Shown: positions 1-7,204, counted from the stretch's first letter. The stretch: DNA of 10,211 nt from Clostridia bacterium (GCA_017648525.1 JAGCIP010000193.1:1-10211), one strand, 5' to 3'. Made by a program: numbers and translations. The notes: generated by a model not told the origin, from the sequence alone.

Positions 1-11
1 GAATTCATATC

Positions 12-374
12 TTATTTAGGCGGAACAAAAGAATATTCAATTACTACTGAACTATTATCAATTTTTACAAACTCCGCCGTTTGCTCGTAATTTATCGAAT
101 TCCCATCGGCGTCATAAACTCCTAAAATTTCAATCGGCTTTTGCGTAAACGCACTATAATAATATTTGCCAGTAGTTGAAGTCACCTTTTCTTTTTTTAT
201 CATAGGAATAAAAGTTCCCGCAACTTCACTAATTACCATATTGATAAGATTTAACATAGTTTCAGCGGTTTTCAAGGTGTCTTCATCCGTACTAGGCGTT
301 TTGTTTAAATGATTGTAAACGTCTTGGCGTCCTAAAATATTCGACGCCGTACTCACTATTTCTTTAATAGTCAT
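12..374 (-). CDS. Putative phage head-tail connector/adaptor protein, possibly truncated
   Basis: A 120-residue protein directly downstream of the capsid gene, where tailed phages usually encode the adaptor that docks on the portal. The first 60 residues are helical in character (TIKEIVSTASNILGR, then LKTAETMLNLINMVISEVA). The rest looks like beta strands, with a KKEKVTSTTGKYYYSAF segment, an ILGVYDADGNSINY segment and a VVIEYSFVPPK end. That pattern recalls clostridial phage connectors, but the assignment rests on position and general resemblance, not a diagnostic motif. The start is supported by AAGGAG eight bases upstream. The family members I recall are longer. Here a TAA ends the frame, and after one codon (GAT) an ATG follows in the same frame at position 8 and runs off the window. 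The gene may therefore be split by a nonsense codon, or a new gene may start at 8. Confidence 0.55.
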   Translation of the reverse strand: MTIKEIVSTASNILGRQDVYNHLNKTPSTDEDTLKTAETMLNLINMVISEVAGTFIPMIKKEKVTSTTGKYYYSAFTQKPIEILGVYDADGNSINYEQTAEFVKIDNSSVVIEYSFVPPK

Positions 375-390
375 TTTTCATTCTCCTTAT

Positions 391-430
391 TAAAAATTGC
401 CCGATTTTACCGTTTAGTAAAATCGGGCAA
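391..430 (-). terminator. Intrinsic terminator between capsid and connector genes
   Basis: Positions 397-410 and 417-430 are perfectly complementary over 14 bp (TTGCCCGATTTTAC and its reverse complement) around a 6-base loop. On the minus strand the stem is followed at once by TTTTTA, the layout of a rho-independent terminator for leftward transcription. On the plus strand no T-tract follows, so it is directional. It lies after the capsid stop and just before the ribosome binding site of the next gene, so it probably acts as a partial terminator. A small GGGC/GCCC hairpin lies beside it at 437-449. Confidence 0.8.
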
Positions 431-463
431 CTCCTTGGGCGGTGTGCCCTAACCGTTAATTAT

Positions 464-1639
464 TTACGCTTCTGCAAGGTTTCTAATAATGCCTTGTCCA
501 CAAGGGTTAGTACAAATTAGATCTGCATATTTAACGAGCGTTGCGGTATAAACGGGTTTGCCAGGAACTTGACGGAGAATTTTGCCATCTTCGTCGGCAA
601 GCCATTGCCAATCACAAAGTTGATGCAATGCAAAGTCGTTGGTGTTAAGCATATACAAAGTGCCTCTAGGACAGAATCTATCCGCTACGATTGGAATACC
701 GTTGTAACTCAAAGTTTTATATCCACCCGCTATTTCTACCGTGTCGAAAATCTTTCTATCTTTTGAAAGCATTTTGTAAAGCGCTCTTTTAACACCCATT
801 GAACATAAAAATAAATTAATGGGTTTTCCACTTTGCATTTCGATTTCATCCATATACATTTGGAGGATTGTTTCATCAATTTCACCGCCACCAAAGTTTT
901 GGTCCAAAGGTTGAAGCCAATAGTTGTCTTCCTTGTCTAAACCGTAAATAGTCTTTTTATCTTTGTTGAATAACGCACCCAAACCGGTAATTTCGTTATT
1001 ATATGAACCTTGAACGGTGATTAAAGAACCTGTGGGAACTATATCTTCAGTTAAATTTTCTCCTTCGAATATAACAATGTTTTGCGGTTGATAAACCGAC
1101 TTTATGCGTTTACCCGAAAAAACAATATTACCGTTAGTATCTCTAAAATCAACGTACATACCTTCAATAAAATTTCTCGGTCCATTTACTATCACGTCTT
1201 TTCCTGAATAACCTACTACCTCTCCAAGTACGCCCGATCCGTCGCCAAAAAGCATTCTACCAAAGTTGTAAATGCTTGATTGAATAAGTCCATCCATTTC
1301 TGCATTAAGCAAGTTAATAAGTGCCCCAGAATCATTTTCAGACGCTCTTAACGCCTTATCTGAAATTTCAATTACACCGTAAAGGTTTTTCAAGGGGCTA
1401 ACGAATTCAGTGTAATTATTGCCCGTAGCACTCGGCAATGCGCCGTCTTCGGTACCGGCGCCTACACCACCGTTCATACCGTGAATACAAAGTTTTCTTA
1501 CCTCTTTACCAGTAACGTTGCTCGTGCTTTTTTCAATAGCTGCGAAAAACGGGTTTACGTGGTTGTTAAGTTGAGTTGTGATAGCGTCAAGATATGCTGA
1601 TTTTAACGCGCTATCTGCGTTTGTTAAATTTACTGCCAT
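464..1639 (-). CDS. Phage major capsid protein, HK97 fold
   Basis: A 391-residue protein that forms the icosahedral shell. Visible features in order: a helical N-terminus (residues 8-37); an extended loop region (40-85) with a Gly-rich GMNGGVGAGTEDG stretch; a long helix (about 105-130) ending in NFGRMLFGDGSG; a beta-rich insertion from about 139 to 215 (GEVVGYSGKDVIV to SLITVQGSY); a P-domain-like helical part (255-295); and the closing segment YNGIPIVADRFCPRGTLYMLNTNDF (312-336), typical of the axial domain of HK97-fold coats. The C-terminus DLICTNPCGQGIIRNL is also typical. An insertion of this kind recalls the I-domain of P22-type coats, though this is inferred from composition. ATG is preceded by AGGAG with good spacing, 11 bp after the scaffold-like gene. 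It ends before a strong terminator, consistent with the high expression a coat needs. Confidence 0.88.
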   Translation of the reverse strand: MAVNLTNADSALKSAYLDAITTQLNNHVNPFFAAIEKSTSNVTGKEVRKLCIHGMNGGVGAGTEDGALPSATGNNYTEFVSPLKNLYGVIEISDKALRASENDSGALINLLNAEMDGLIQSSIYNFGRMLFGDGSGVLGEVVGYSGKDVIVNGPRNFIEGMYVDFRDTNGNIVFSGKRIKSVYQPQNIVIFEGENLTEDIVPTGSLITVQGSYNNEITGLGALFNKDKKTIYGLDKEDNYWLQPLDQNFGGGEIDETILQMYMDEIEMQSGKPINLFLCSMGVKRALYKMLSKDRKIFDTVEIAGGYKTLSYNGIPIVADRFCPRGTLYMLNTNDFALHQLCDWQWLADEDGKILRQVPGKPVYTATLVKYADLICTNPCGQGIIRNLAEA

Positions 1640-1650
1640 AATTTCTCCTA

Positions 1651-2088
1651 TTATTTCTTATTAAAAATTTCTTTTGCAAGCGCACCTGCTTGCTTGATTG
1701 TTTGCGGACGTTCGATAGGGGTTTTTACGCCCACTCCCGCACCGTCCAGAACGATTGCGCCCTGTCTTTTTCCAAGTAAACTTTGCAAATACTCCTTGAG
1801 AATTTCTTCTTTTTCTTTTTGGGTTATATCTGCGGTTTTCTCTTTTTCTTCCTTTCCCGTTTCCGCTGGGCTTTGCTTATCAGCCGATACGAGCGCACCT
1901 TCTAACTCCTTTATTTTCTGACAGCGTTTGGTAAATTCAGACTGTAAAGAGTTATAGGCGGAAAGCAATGCGTTCACGTCCTTAAATTTACCTAATGAGA
2001 CTTGACTTTTTTCTTGTTCCTCTAATACTGGTTGTTCATCTTCCTTACGTTGAACGTCTAAAAGTTCGGTTTGTTCATTAATTTCCAT
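1651..2088 (-). CDS. Probable capsid scaffolding protein
   Basis: A 145-residue, highly charged protein between portal and coat genes, the classic place for a scaffold that directs procapsid assembly and then leaves. It is almost entirely helical and low in complexity: an acidic N-terminus (1-30); a conserved-looking core LGKFKDVNALLSAYNSLQ (32-49) continuing into EFTKRCQKIKELE (51-63); a Lys/Glu-rich linker (78-100); and a basic C-terminal helix ALAKEIFNKK (136-145). Scaffolds often bind coat through a short basic C-terminal helix. The core motif is one I associate with proteins at this position in clostridial and gut phages. The start overlaps the portal end by 11 bp in another frame and has AAAGGAG inside the portal's last codons, suggesting coupled translation. 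A minor head protein cannot be excluded. Confidence 0.65.
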   Translation of the reverse strand: MEINEQTELLDVQRKEDEQPVLEEQEKSQVSLGKFKDVNALLSAYNSLQSEFTKRCQKIKELEGALVSADKQSPAETGKEEKEKTADITQKEKEEILKEYLQSLLGKRQGAIVLDGAGVGVKTPIERPQTIKQAGALAKEIFNKK

Positions 2089-3940
2089 TTTTTTCTCCTT
2101 TTTTTGCTTTTAATTGTTGTTCGTGCGCTAAAATATGCGCATTAAAATTTTCTTTTTTGTTAGGCGTCAACTCTTCGTACTCATAAAGCATATACCTAAC
2201 GTGTTCGTCGATATGAATATCGTCGTTATCGATAATATCTATTTCGACCTTTTTATTTATCAATTTTTCGTTTTCTCTTTGCGCTTTTTCTTCGTGCAAA
2301 CGAGCAAGTCCTTTTTGATAGTCTAGGTCTTTATAGCCTAATAAAGATAATATTTTCTCTTTAGTTGCGGGGCGCAAATTACCTTGATCGTCGGTAAGCA
2401 ACCCACTTTCGTACAACTTGAAAATCATATCTTTTTTCTGCCTGTTGGTGTAAAGAAGTTCATTTTCATTTTCCAAATAAACGTCGTCAGCACCAACCGT
2501 TTTTGCGTCTGCATAATAAACTTTTGTTTTATTAAAACGGTCAACACCTTTGACACTACGAACACCAGCACTAAACTGTGCGTAAAGTCTAATGGTTTGC
2601 TTTGCCACTTCAACGTAACAGCGTCTAATTTCTTCCGCCGTTAAGAACAAGCGAGAATTGTCTTGTTCAACTAAAATTTCTAAAGCACTACCGCTGGTCA
2701 AACCTGCATTAGTTGAACTTGATGAAACGTCACTCACCCCGCTAACCACTACAAATTCGTTCATTAGTTTGCTTTCTTCTTGGTTAAAGTCGTCAGGCAT
2801 AGTCATATCCGCCATAATTTCCGGCGCTTTAGAGCCTTGCCTGTAAACAAGCACCTTGCCGGGCGACAAGCCTTCTTCTGCTAAATCGTCCACGTCCACT
2901 GACCCATCTTCAACAGTCATAACTCCCATAGATAGGCGGTTTAAGAATTCGTGCTTACGGTTTTTAACAGCATTGTATGCTCTTTGCACGGGAATAAGCC
3001 TTTCTATAACGCTCGTTCCAAAAAAGCAACCTGCCGTCGTAAATGAATTTTGTTTTACGAACGGAAAACTTCTTTTTCCATTTTCCGCATTAATATACGG
3101 CAAGTCCCCGTTATATAACAATTGCCCGCCCGCAACGGTAATCAATCTACCAAGCGGAAACTCTAAACTTGGCTTATCGTATCTTTCGATAACTACAACG
3201 GCGTCTTCTAAGGTTTCTTGTTCTCCAGCCATACTTGCACCCATTTGATTGAGATTGTAAACGCCTATCTTTTTTCCCACTAGAGAAACTCCGTACTTTT
3301 GATTAATTACGCTTGCGCTAACCGCTTTTGCGTGTATAATACTTGAACAATCTTCTATATCTTGACAATAAAGACTATCAGGAAAAATTTCAAATGGAGA
3401 AACGGAAATTACCGTAGCATCTCCCTCAAAAATTTCTTTGCCGTCTATTTCGCCAACCTTATTACCGCTTTTCTCGTTCCAAATAACCTTATAAAACCCC
3501 GTACCGCAAGTTTCACTCCACGCTGTAACACGTTTAGAAACGGCGGTAAAATCACATTTTTTAAAAGATTCCGCAATTAGTTTTTCAGCAAGAGATGCGC
3601 CGGCAACGTCCTCGTCGTTATCAGATTTAGGCCTAACTGACACCGCAGGTGAAACGCTAGAAAATTTAGCAAGCCTAGTGTCGATTATAGGGGCTATGTG
3701 GTTATAAACTTCTCTATTTTGCCAGTAGAATTCTTTTCCACTATCTTGAATATCCCCCCTTGCGTTAAAGCCACAATATTGATTTCCAGCAAGAAAGTTC
3801 ATATTAAGCACCCATTGTCTTTCGTACTTTATACGGTCTTTTTGTCTTTTTTTAAAATCTTCTTCAATTTGCGCAACTAACGCTTTTTCCGCCCTTTCTT
3901 TTTCCTTTTGGGCTTTAAGTTTTTCACTTCGTTTTTGCAA
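2078..3940 (-). CDS. Phage portal protein
   Basis: A 620-residue protein forming the dodecameric ring at one capsid vertex through which DNA is pumped by the terminase. Supporting segments: a very charged N-terminal helix (1-40); RIKYERQWVLNMNFLAGNQY (36-55), typical of portal N-termini; NREVYNHIAPIIDTRLAKFS (75-94); CFFGTSVIERLIPVQRAYNA (305-324), the characteristic segment leading into the stem helices; NEFVVVSGVSDVSSSS (394-409) and GSALEILVEQDNSRL (417-431); and a C-terminal DIHIDEHVRYMLYEYEEL (574-591), a pattern I associate with larger P22-like portals. The C-terminal extension is also highly charged. The length fits the larger portal class. Translation begins at TTG, preceded by AAGGAG with a 7-base gap; no in-frame ATG lies between that site and the TTG. 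It follows the 94-residue gene by 14 bp. Confidence 0.87.
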   Translation of the reverse strand: MQKRSEKLKAQKEKERAEKALVAQIEEDFKKRQKDRIKYERQWVLNMNFLAGNQYCGFNARGDIQDSGKEFYWQNREVYNHIAPIIDTRLAKFSSVSPAVSVRPKSDNDEDVAGASLAEKLIAESFKKCDFTAVSKRVTAWSETCGTGFYKVIWNEKSGNKVGEIDGKEIFEGDATVISVSPFEIFPDSLYCQDIEDCSSIIHAKAVSASVINQKYGVSLVGKKIGVYNLNQMGASMAGEQETLEDAVVVIERYDKPSLEFPLGRLITVAGGQLLYNGDLPYINAENGKRSFPFVKQNSFTTAGCFFGTSVIERLIPVQRAYNAVKNRKHEFLNRLSMGVMTVEDGSVDVDDLAEEGLSPGKVLVYRQGSKAPEIMADMTMPDDFNQEESKLMNEFVVVSGVSDVSSSSTNAGLTSGSALEILVEQDNSRLFLTAEEIRRCYVEVAKQTIRLYAQFSAGVRSVKGVDRFNKTKVYYADAKTVGADDVYLENENELLYTNRQKKDMIFKLYESGLLTDDQGNLRPATKEKILSLLGYKDLDYQKGLARLHEEKAQRENEKLINKKVEIDIIDNDDIHIDEHVRYMLYEYEELTPNKKENFNAHILAHEQQLKAKKGEKNGN

Positions 3941-3947
3941 TTTTATT

Positions 3948-3953
3948 CTCCTT
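3948..3953 (-). promoter_or_regulatory. Ribosome binding site fixing the TTG start of the portal gene
   Basis: On the minus strand AAGGAG is followed by seven bases and then TTG at 3940. No in-frame ATG or GTG competes nearby, and the next codons (MQKRSEKLK) suit a portal N-terminus. The strong site therefore decides a non-ATG start. Confidence 0.7.
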
Positions 3954-3954
3954 A

Positions 3955-4239
3955 TTAAGATTTTTCTTCAAGCAATTTTAACAGTCTATTTTTTTCATTT
4001 TCTAAATCTTCGTCGCTCATTCTTTCTAAAGGTTGTTCACAATCGTTAAGCAAAATTTTTAGAGCGGTTAAATCTGGGGGCACGTTCTTTTTCGTTACTT
4101 TCTTTTTAGTTAACCTTATTTCCCCGTCTTCGTTAACGTACTCTTCAACAACTTCTTTAACGTCGTAACCGAGCGCTTTTTTAATTAGCACCTGCTCAAA
4201 ATCGCTAATTGTTTTGGTTTTTTTAGTTTTTTCTTTCAT
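3955..4239 (-). CDS. Small terminase-like phage protein (C-terminal module only)
   Basis: A 94-residue, very charged protein between terL and portal. After a Lys-rich start it reads FEQVLIKKALGYDVKEVVEE (14-33), then EDGEIRLTKKKVTKK (37-51) and NVPPDLTALKILLNDCEQP (52-70). The arrangement 'KALGYD...EV...TKK...PPDLTA...L' closely recalls the C-terminal half of many phage small terminase subunits, which usually reads 'ALGYxxxE...PPNxTAxxFWLKNR'. The N-terminal helix-turn-helix DNA-binding part that normally precedes it is absent, and the gene lies downstream instead of upstream of terL. It begins inside the terL end (17-bp overlap, different frame) without a clear Shine-Dalgarno, so translation is probably coupled. 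It ends in tandem TAA codons. The resemblance is from memory of the family; function as a terminase partner is inference. Confidence 0.5.
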   Translation of the reverse strand: MKEKTKKTKTISDFEQVLIKKALGYDVKEVVEEYVNEDGEIRLTKKKVTKKNVPPDLTALKILLNDCEQPLERMSDEDLENEKNRLLKLLEEKS

Positions 4240-5656
4240 TCATAATTTTTCTAAACAACCTCTCCTTATCCTTTTGAATTTCGGTTTTCGGCTTTTTTGG
4301 CGGGGCGTTTTCAGGCTTTGTCATAAGATAATACCTTAACTCGTCTAAACTGTGGTCGTCTTTTTTTTGCGGGCTATCACCATCTCCCCAACGATAACTT
4401 TTCAGTTCTTTAATTAAGTTAACGCAGGTTGGAAAGATATATATTTTTGGTTTTCCGTCTTTTATTTTTAAATATTGTTTTACCCTTTGAATTCCACTAA
4501 AAGTATCTTTATTCACTTTGGGATTTGCGTTAATTCCAAAATCATAAAACAGTTCGGTAACGCTTTTTGTTCCTGAAAGCGTCCTTTGATTTGCCGCCGA
4601 GTCTATGAGTGCGTTTATTAGTCCGTTTGAATCTTTATGCCACCCTAACGAGCGACTTATTTCCTTAATCCTATCGGCGTGATAACCAATGTCTTTTCCC
4701 GCTTGGTAATGTTCTGCAACAACGTAAACGTTATCGTCATAGTCAACGCAATACCAATGTGCCGACAAGGGATTGTTTAATCCCGGGTCGATAGAAATAA
4801 CGTCTTGCCACTCTTTTGGTGGATTAAACGGTTCTTTTAACACGTGCACGTTTTCGTCAAACTCTGGGTAAACTAACCCGCTATTATGCTTAAATCTTCC
4901 GTACTTTCTACTTTCCAACTGGTCTTGTGACAAAGACGCGGTAAGGTTTTCAATCTCTTCTTTATCTAGATAGGGGTTGTCATCCCACTCCATAAATTCA
5001 TACCAAACTTCTTTGTTCTTATGAATATTAAGATAGATTTCGTCGTGAATAAAAGTTAAACCTTTTAGCGGAGTCATTGTGCCAAAAATTTCGCCACGCT
5101 TATCAACTACACGCATACGACACTCGTCGTAAACGTCTTTTGGCGGTTCTTCGTCAAACCAAACGAAATCAAGCGAACTACCCTGAAACTTTTCACGACC
5201 TTGGTCGCAAGACTTAAATCCGATTACTGAAATTCCACCGAAAACGTTTCTAACGTGTATTTGGTCGATTATTCCGTGCTTTAGGCTATCTTTCTTTCCA
5301 GATAACATTGTTACGTCTTCTATCCAGGATTCTTTAAGATAATGTAATATTTTTGCCTGCGCCACGTCCCTTTGTACCTGTTGAGAAAGTGAAACTACCC
5401 AACCGAATACGTTGTCTTTATTTTGGCGATACGGATGAATTCCACGTGCCATATACACGCTTTCAACCGCTCCGCACTCGGTTTTGCCACTACGGTTACC
5501 ACCAAACACCCACCTATTCTTTTTTTGACACTTATGAAAAGCAAGTTGCTTTAAGTGAACTTTTTCACCCGTATTATATCTAGCAAGAGTGTCTTCTTTT
5601 TGTCTTTTTTGTTGTTCTTTTTCAATTTCAAGTAATCTTTCAATAATTTCCCGCAT
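4223..5656 (-). CDS. terL: Phage terminase large subunit (packaging ATPase and nuclease)
   Basis: A 477-residue motor that pumps phage DNA through the portal and cuts the concatemer. The ATPase half has a Walker A motif GGNRSGKT (52-59), a Walker B with catalytic acid in LDFVWFDEEP (162-171, D168/E169) and the coupling segment GTMTPLKG (192-199). The RNase H-like nuclease half has the expected acidic residues in SIDPG (D290), LIDSAANQR (D352) and KKDDHSLDEL (431-440, D434/D438). All key residues are present and the length is normal, so the protein looks functional. It resembles the P22-like Terminase_6 type, suggesting headful packaging, but that is inference. ATG is preceded by GGTGA six bases upstream. 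It is the first gene of the phage operon, with candidate promoters immediately upstream. Confidence 0.93.
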   Translation of the reverse strand: MREIIERLLEIEKEQQKRQKEDTLARYNTGEKVHLKQLAFHKCQKKNRWVFGGNRSGKTECGAVESVYMARGIHPYRQNKDNVFGWVVSLSQQVQRDVAQAKILHYLKESWIEDVTMLSGKKDSLKHGIIDQIHVRNVFGGISVIGFKSCDQGREKFQGSSLDFVWFDEEPPKDVYDECRMRVVDKRGEIFGTMTPLKGLTFIHDEIYLNIHKNKEVWYEFMEWDDNPYLDKEEIENLTASLSQDQLESRKYGRFKHNSGLVYPEFDENVHVLKEPFNPPKEWQDVISIDPGLNNPLSAHWYCVDYDDNVYVVAEHYQAGKDIGYHADRIKEISRSLGWHKDSNGLINALIDSAANQRTLSGTKSVTELFYDFGINANPKVNKDTFSGIQRVKQYLKIKDGKPKIYIFPTCVNLIKELKSYRWGDGDSPQKKDDHSLDELRYYLMTKPENAPPKKPKTEIQKDKERLFRKIMNERKN

Positions 5657-5676
5657 AGTTCACCGCCCGAATTCAC

Positions 5677-5710
5677 TTGCATTGTAAACCCTAAAAAATC
5701 GTAATGCAAG
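5677..5710. repeat. 8-bp inverted repeat, candidate operator for the terL operon
   Basis: CTTGCATT at 5677-5684 is the exact reverse complement of AATGCAAG at 5703-5710, with 18 bases between. A third copy of the ATGCAA core lies in direct orientation at 5716-5721, 12 bp from the second. The dyad covers the expected transcription start of the upstream candidate promoter and the -35 and -10 of the downstream one, a place where a dimeric repressor would block initiation. The protein that would bind is unknown. Confidence 0.45.
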
Positions 5711-5739
5711 ATTATATGCAACTTTTTTTTAGCGGTTAA
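5711..5739 (-). promoter_or_regulatory. Candidate promoter for the terL-portal-capsid operon
   Basis: On the minus strand TTAACC (5734-5739) and a perfect TATAAT (5711-5716) are separated by 17 bp, with an A-tract in the spacer. A start near 5704 would give a leader of about 48 bases before the terL ATG. A second possibility downstream is TTGCAT (5704-5709), 17 bp, TACAAT (5681-5686), which would give a leader of about 18 bases. Both match a sigma-A-type layout; either or both may be used. The -35 overlaps the T-tract of the MATE terminator, so transcription restarts right where the upstream unit stops. Confidence 0.5.
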
Positions 5740-5777
5740 AAACAAACACCCCGTTAGATAAATCTAACAGGGTGTTT
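5737..5777 (-). terminator. Strong intrinsic terminator of the MATE gene
   Basis: AAACACCC-CGTTAGAT at 5744-5759 pairs with 5762-5777 over 16 positions around a very small loop. The only non-Watson-Crick position (5752/5769) is a G-U wobble in leftward RNA but a C-A mismatch in rightward RNA. On the minus strand the stem is followed by TTTTT (5738-5742, after a G). It lies about 30 bp after the MATE stop codon and separates the chromosomal transcript from the phage operon. Some rightward activity is possible because T-rich sequence also follows on that side. Confidence 0.85.
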
Positions 5778-5806
5778 AATTTTTGAAATTTTTTATTTTA
5801 TATTAT

Positions 5807-7204
5807 TTATGCGCTTTCAAGGTCCATTTCTTTGCTTTCGTTTTCAATTTTTGCCTTAACTTTCTTGTAAATTTTTACAACCGCAAAAATGTAAACAAGG
5901 TCGGTTATGACCCAACTTATCGGATAGGTTATAAAGATAATATAGAATTCGTTTATAAGAGATATTCCTATTTTTAACGCCAACATTCTTATAACTACAG
6001 CACCAATCACGCTTATTATTAACGAATAAACCGAATAGCCCATTGCCCTTACCGAAAAAGAAAAAACTTCCATTATTGAGCAAATAAAATAAGTGCTTGC
6101 CATTATACATAACCTAATAACCGCCATATTGATTACTTCTTGTGAATTAGCAATAATTCCACAGAGATTAGGCGCAAAAATTGCGAAAAGCGAACCTACG
6201 CCAAAAGACATAAGTACGACGAGCAATAATCCGCAATAAATAGAACGCTTTACCCTGTCCATACGCTTTGCACCGATATTTTGACTAACGAATGCCATAG
6301 ACGACAAGGCTATTGCATTCCCTAAATTATATATCATAGCGTCAAATTGTCCAGAAACGGTGTTTGCACTCATACCCACCGCACCAAACGAATTAACCGT
6401 CGATTGAATAAGCACGTTTGCAATATTAAACGCAATACTTTGCAAACCTGACGGAACGGCGATTTTACAAATTTCCGCAAGTTGCTTTTTATGTATTCTA
6501 AAATATTCTTTTTTAATACTACCGTAACCGTTTCCTTTAGCAAGAACTATTAAGGAAAGAGTTGCGGAAATCGCTTGAGAAGTTATGGTCGCTATGGCAA
6601 CACCTTCTACGTTCATATTGCAAACACAAACGAAGAATAAGTTTAATAAAACGTTTGTTACCCCGCCTATCATCAAGAATACTAGCGGGCGTTTAGTGTC
6701 GCCTACCGCACGCAAAATAGATGCGCAAAAATTATAGAGCATTGTTATAGGCATACCTAAAAAGTAAATTCTTAAGTAGATAGTCGCCATATCTAAAATC
6801 TCTGGTGCGCAACCCATAATTTTTAAGAAAGTGGGTGCTAACGGCACGCCTATTGAAACTAAGATTAACCCCGCAGTAATAGCAAGCACTAAGGAAGTGC
6901 CTATCGTACGCCTTGCGTTAGTTAAATCTTTTGCGCCAACGTATTTTGCTAAAACGACGTTAGAACCTATTGAAAAGGCGACGAAAAAATTAACGACCAA
7001 TCCAGTTAAAGTAGTGTTTGCGCCAACGGCAGCAACGGCGTTGTCGCCTCTAAATATGCCGATTACGGCAACGTCTGCAGCGTTAAATAAAATTTGCAAT
7101 ATATTAGTAAAAATAAACGGTATTGCGTATAAAAACATCTTTTTAAGTATAGGTCCGCTAGTTAAGTCCATCTCTCTTTTTGTCCGTTTTAAGGTCGCCG
7201 TCAT
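5807..7204 (-). CDS. MATE-family multidrug/toxin efflux transporter
   Basis: A 465-residue inner-membrane protein with about twelve hydrophobic helices in two homologous halves, the normal size for the MATE family. MATE members export drugs, metabolites or toxins in exchange for Na+ or H+. Typical segments are GPILKKMFLYAIPFIFTNIL (17-36), leading into LFNAADVAVIG (39-49); AKYVGAKD (86-93); RAVGDTKRP (165-173); and, in the second half, VPSGLQSIAFNIANVLIQ (250-267) and AFVSQNIGAKRMDRV (304-318). A charged cytoplasmic loop (about 223-241) joins the halves. The charged tail KVKAKIENESKEMDLESA is cytosolic. ATG is preceded by AGGAG with normal spacing. It has its own promoter and terminator and so is a single-gene unit. 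Substrate and coupling ion cannot be read from the sequence. Confidence 0.92.
   Translation of the reverse strand: MTATLKRTKREMDLTSGPILKKMFLYAIPFIFTNILQILFNAADVAVIGIFRGDNAVAAVGANTTLTGLVVNFFVAFSIGSNVVLAKYVGAKDLTNARRTIGTSLVLAITAGLILVSIGVPLAPTFLKIMGCAPEILDMATIYLRIYFLGMPITMLYNFCASILRAVGDTKRPLVFLMIGGVTNVLLNLFFVCVCNMNVEGVAIATITSQAISATLSLIVLAKGNGYGSIKKEYFRIHKKQLAEICKIAVPSGLQSIAFNIANVLIQSTVNSFGAVGMSANTVSGQFDAMIYNLGNAIALSSMAFVSQNIGAKRMDRVKRSIYCGLLLVVLMSFGVGSLFAIFAPNLCGIIANSQEVINMAVIRLCIMASTYFICSIMEVFSFSVRAMGYSVYSLIISVIGAVVIRMLALKIGISLINEFYIIFITYPISWVITDLVYIFAVVKIYKKVKAKIENESKEMDLESA

Larger units (their letters stand above)
1..5656 (-). mobile_element. Prophage packaging and head-morphogenesis module (partial)
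   Basis: Six consecutive minus-strand genes encode the large terminase, a small terminase-like protein, the portal, a scaffold-like protein, the major capsid protein and a putative head-tail connector. This is the standard head-gene order of tailed phages. Spacing is tight: overlaps of 17 and 11 bp, short gaps elsewhere, and a terminator only after the capsid gene. The module reaches the left edge, so tail and lysis genes probably lie beyond it. On the right it starts directly at terL and is followed by a chromosomal MATE gene. No integrase, repressor, att repeat or small terminase is visible on that side. It could be one end of an integrated prophage, a deleted remnant, or an assembly join. 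Identity as phage DNA is secure; intactness is unknown. Confidence 0.9.

Noticed and set aside
431..463. AAGGAG followed by TTG upstream of the hairpin after the capsid gene
   Set aside because: The spacing between the AAGGAG and TTG is zero and the frame closes after a few codons, so it is not a small gene.
2856..3248. 130-codon plus-strand open frame opposite the portal gene
   Set aside because: It is antisense to a well-supported portal, has low-complexity Ser/Thr/Pro-rich composition and no recognisable motif. It is a shadow frame.
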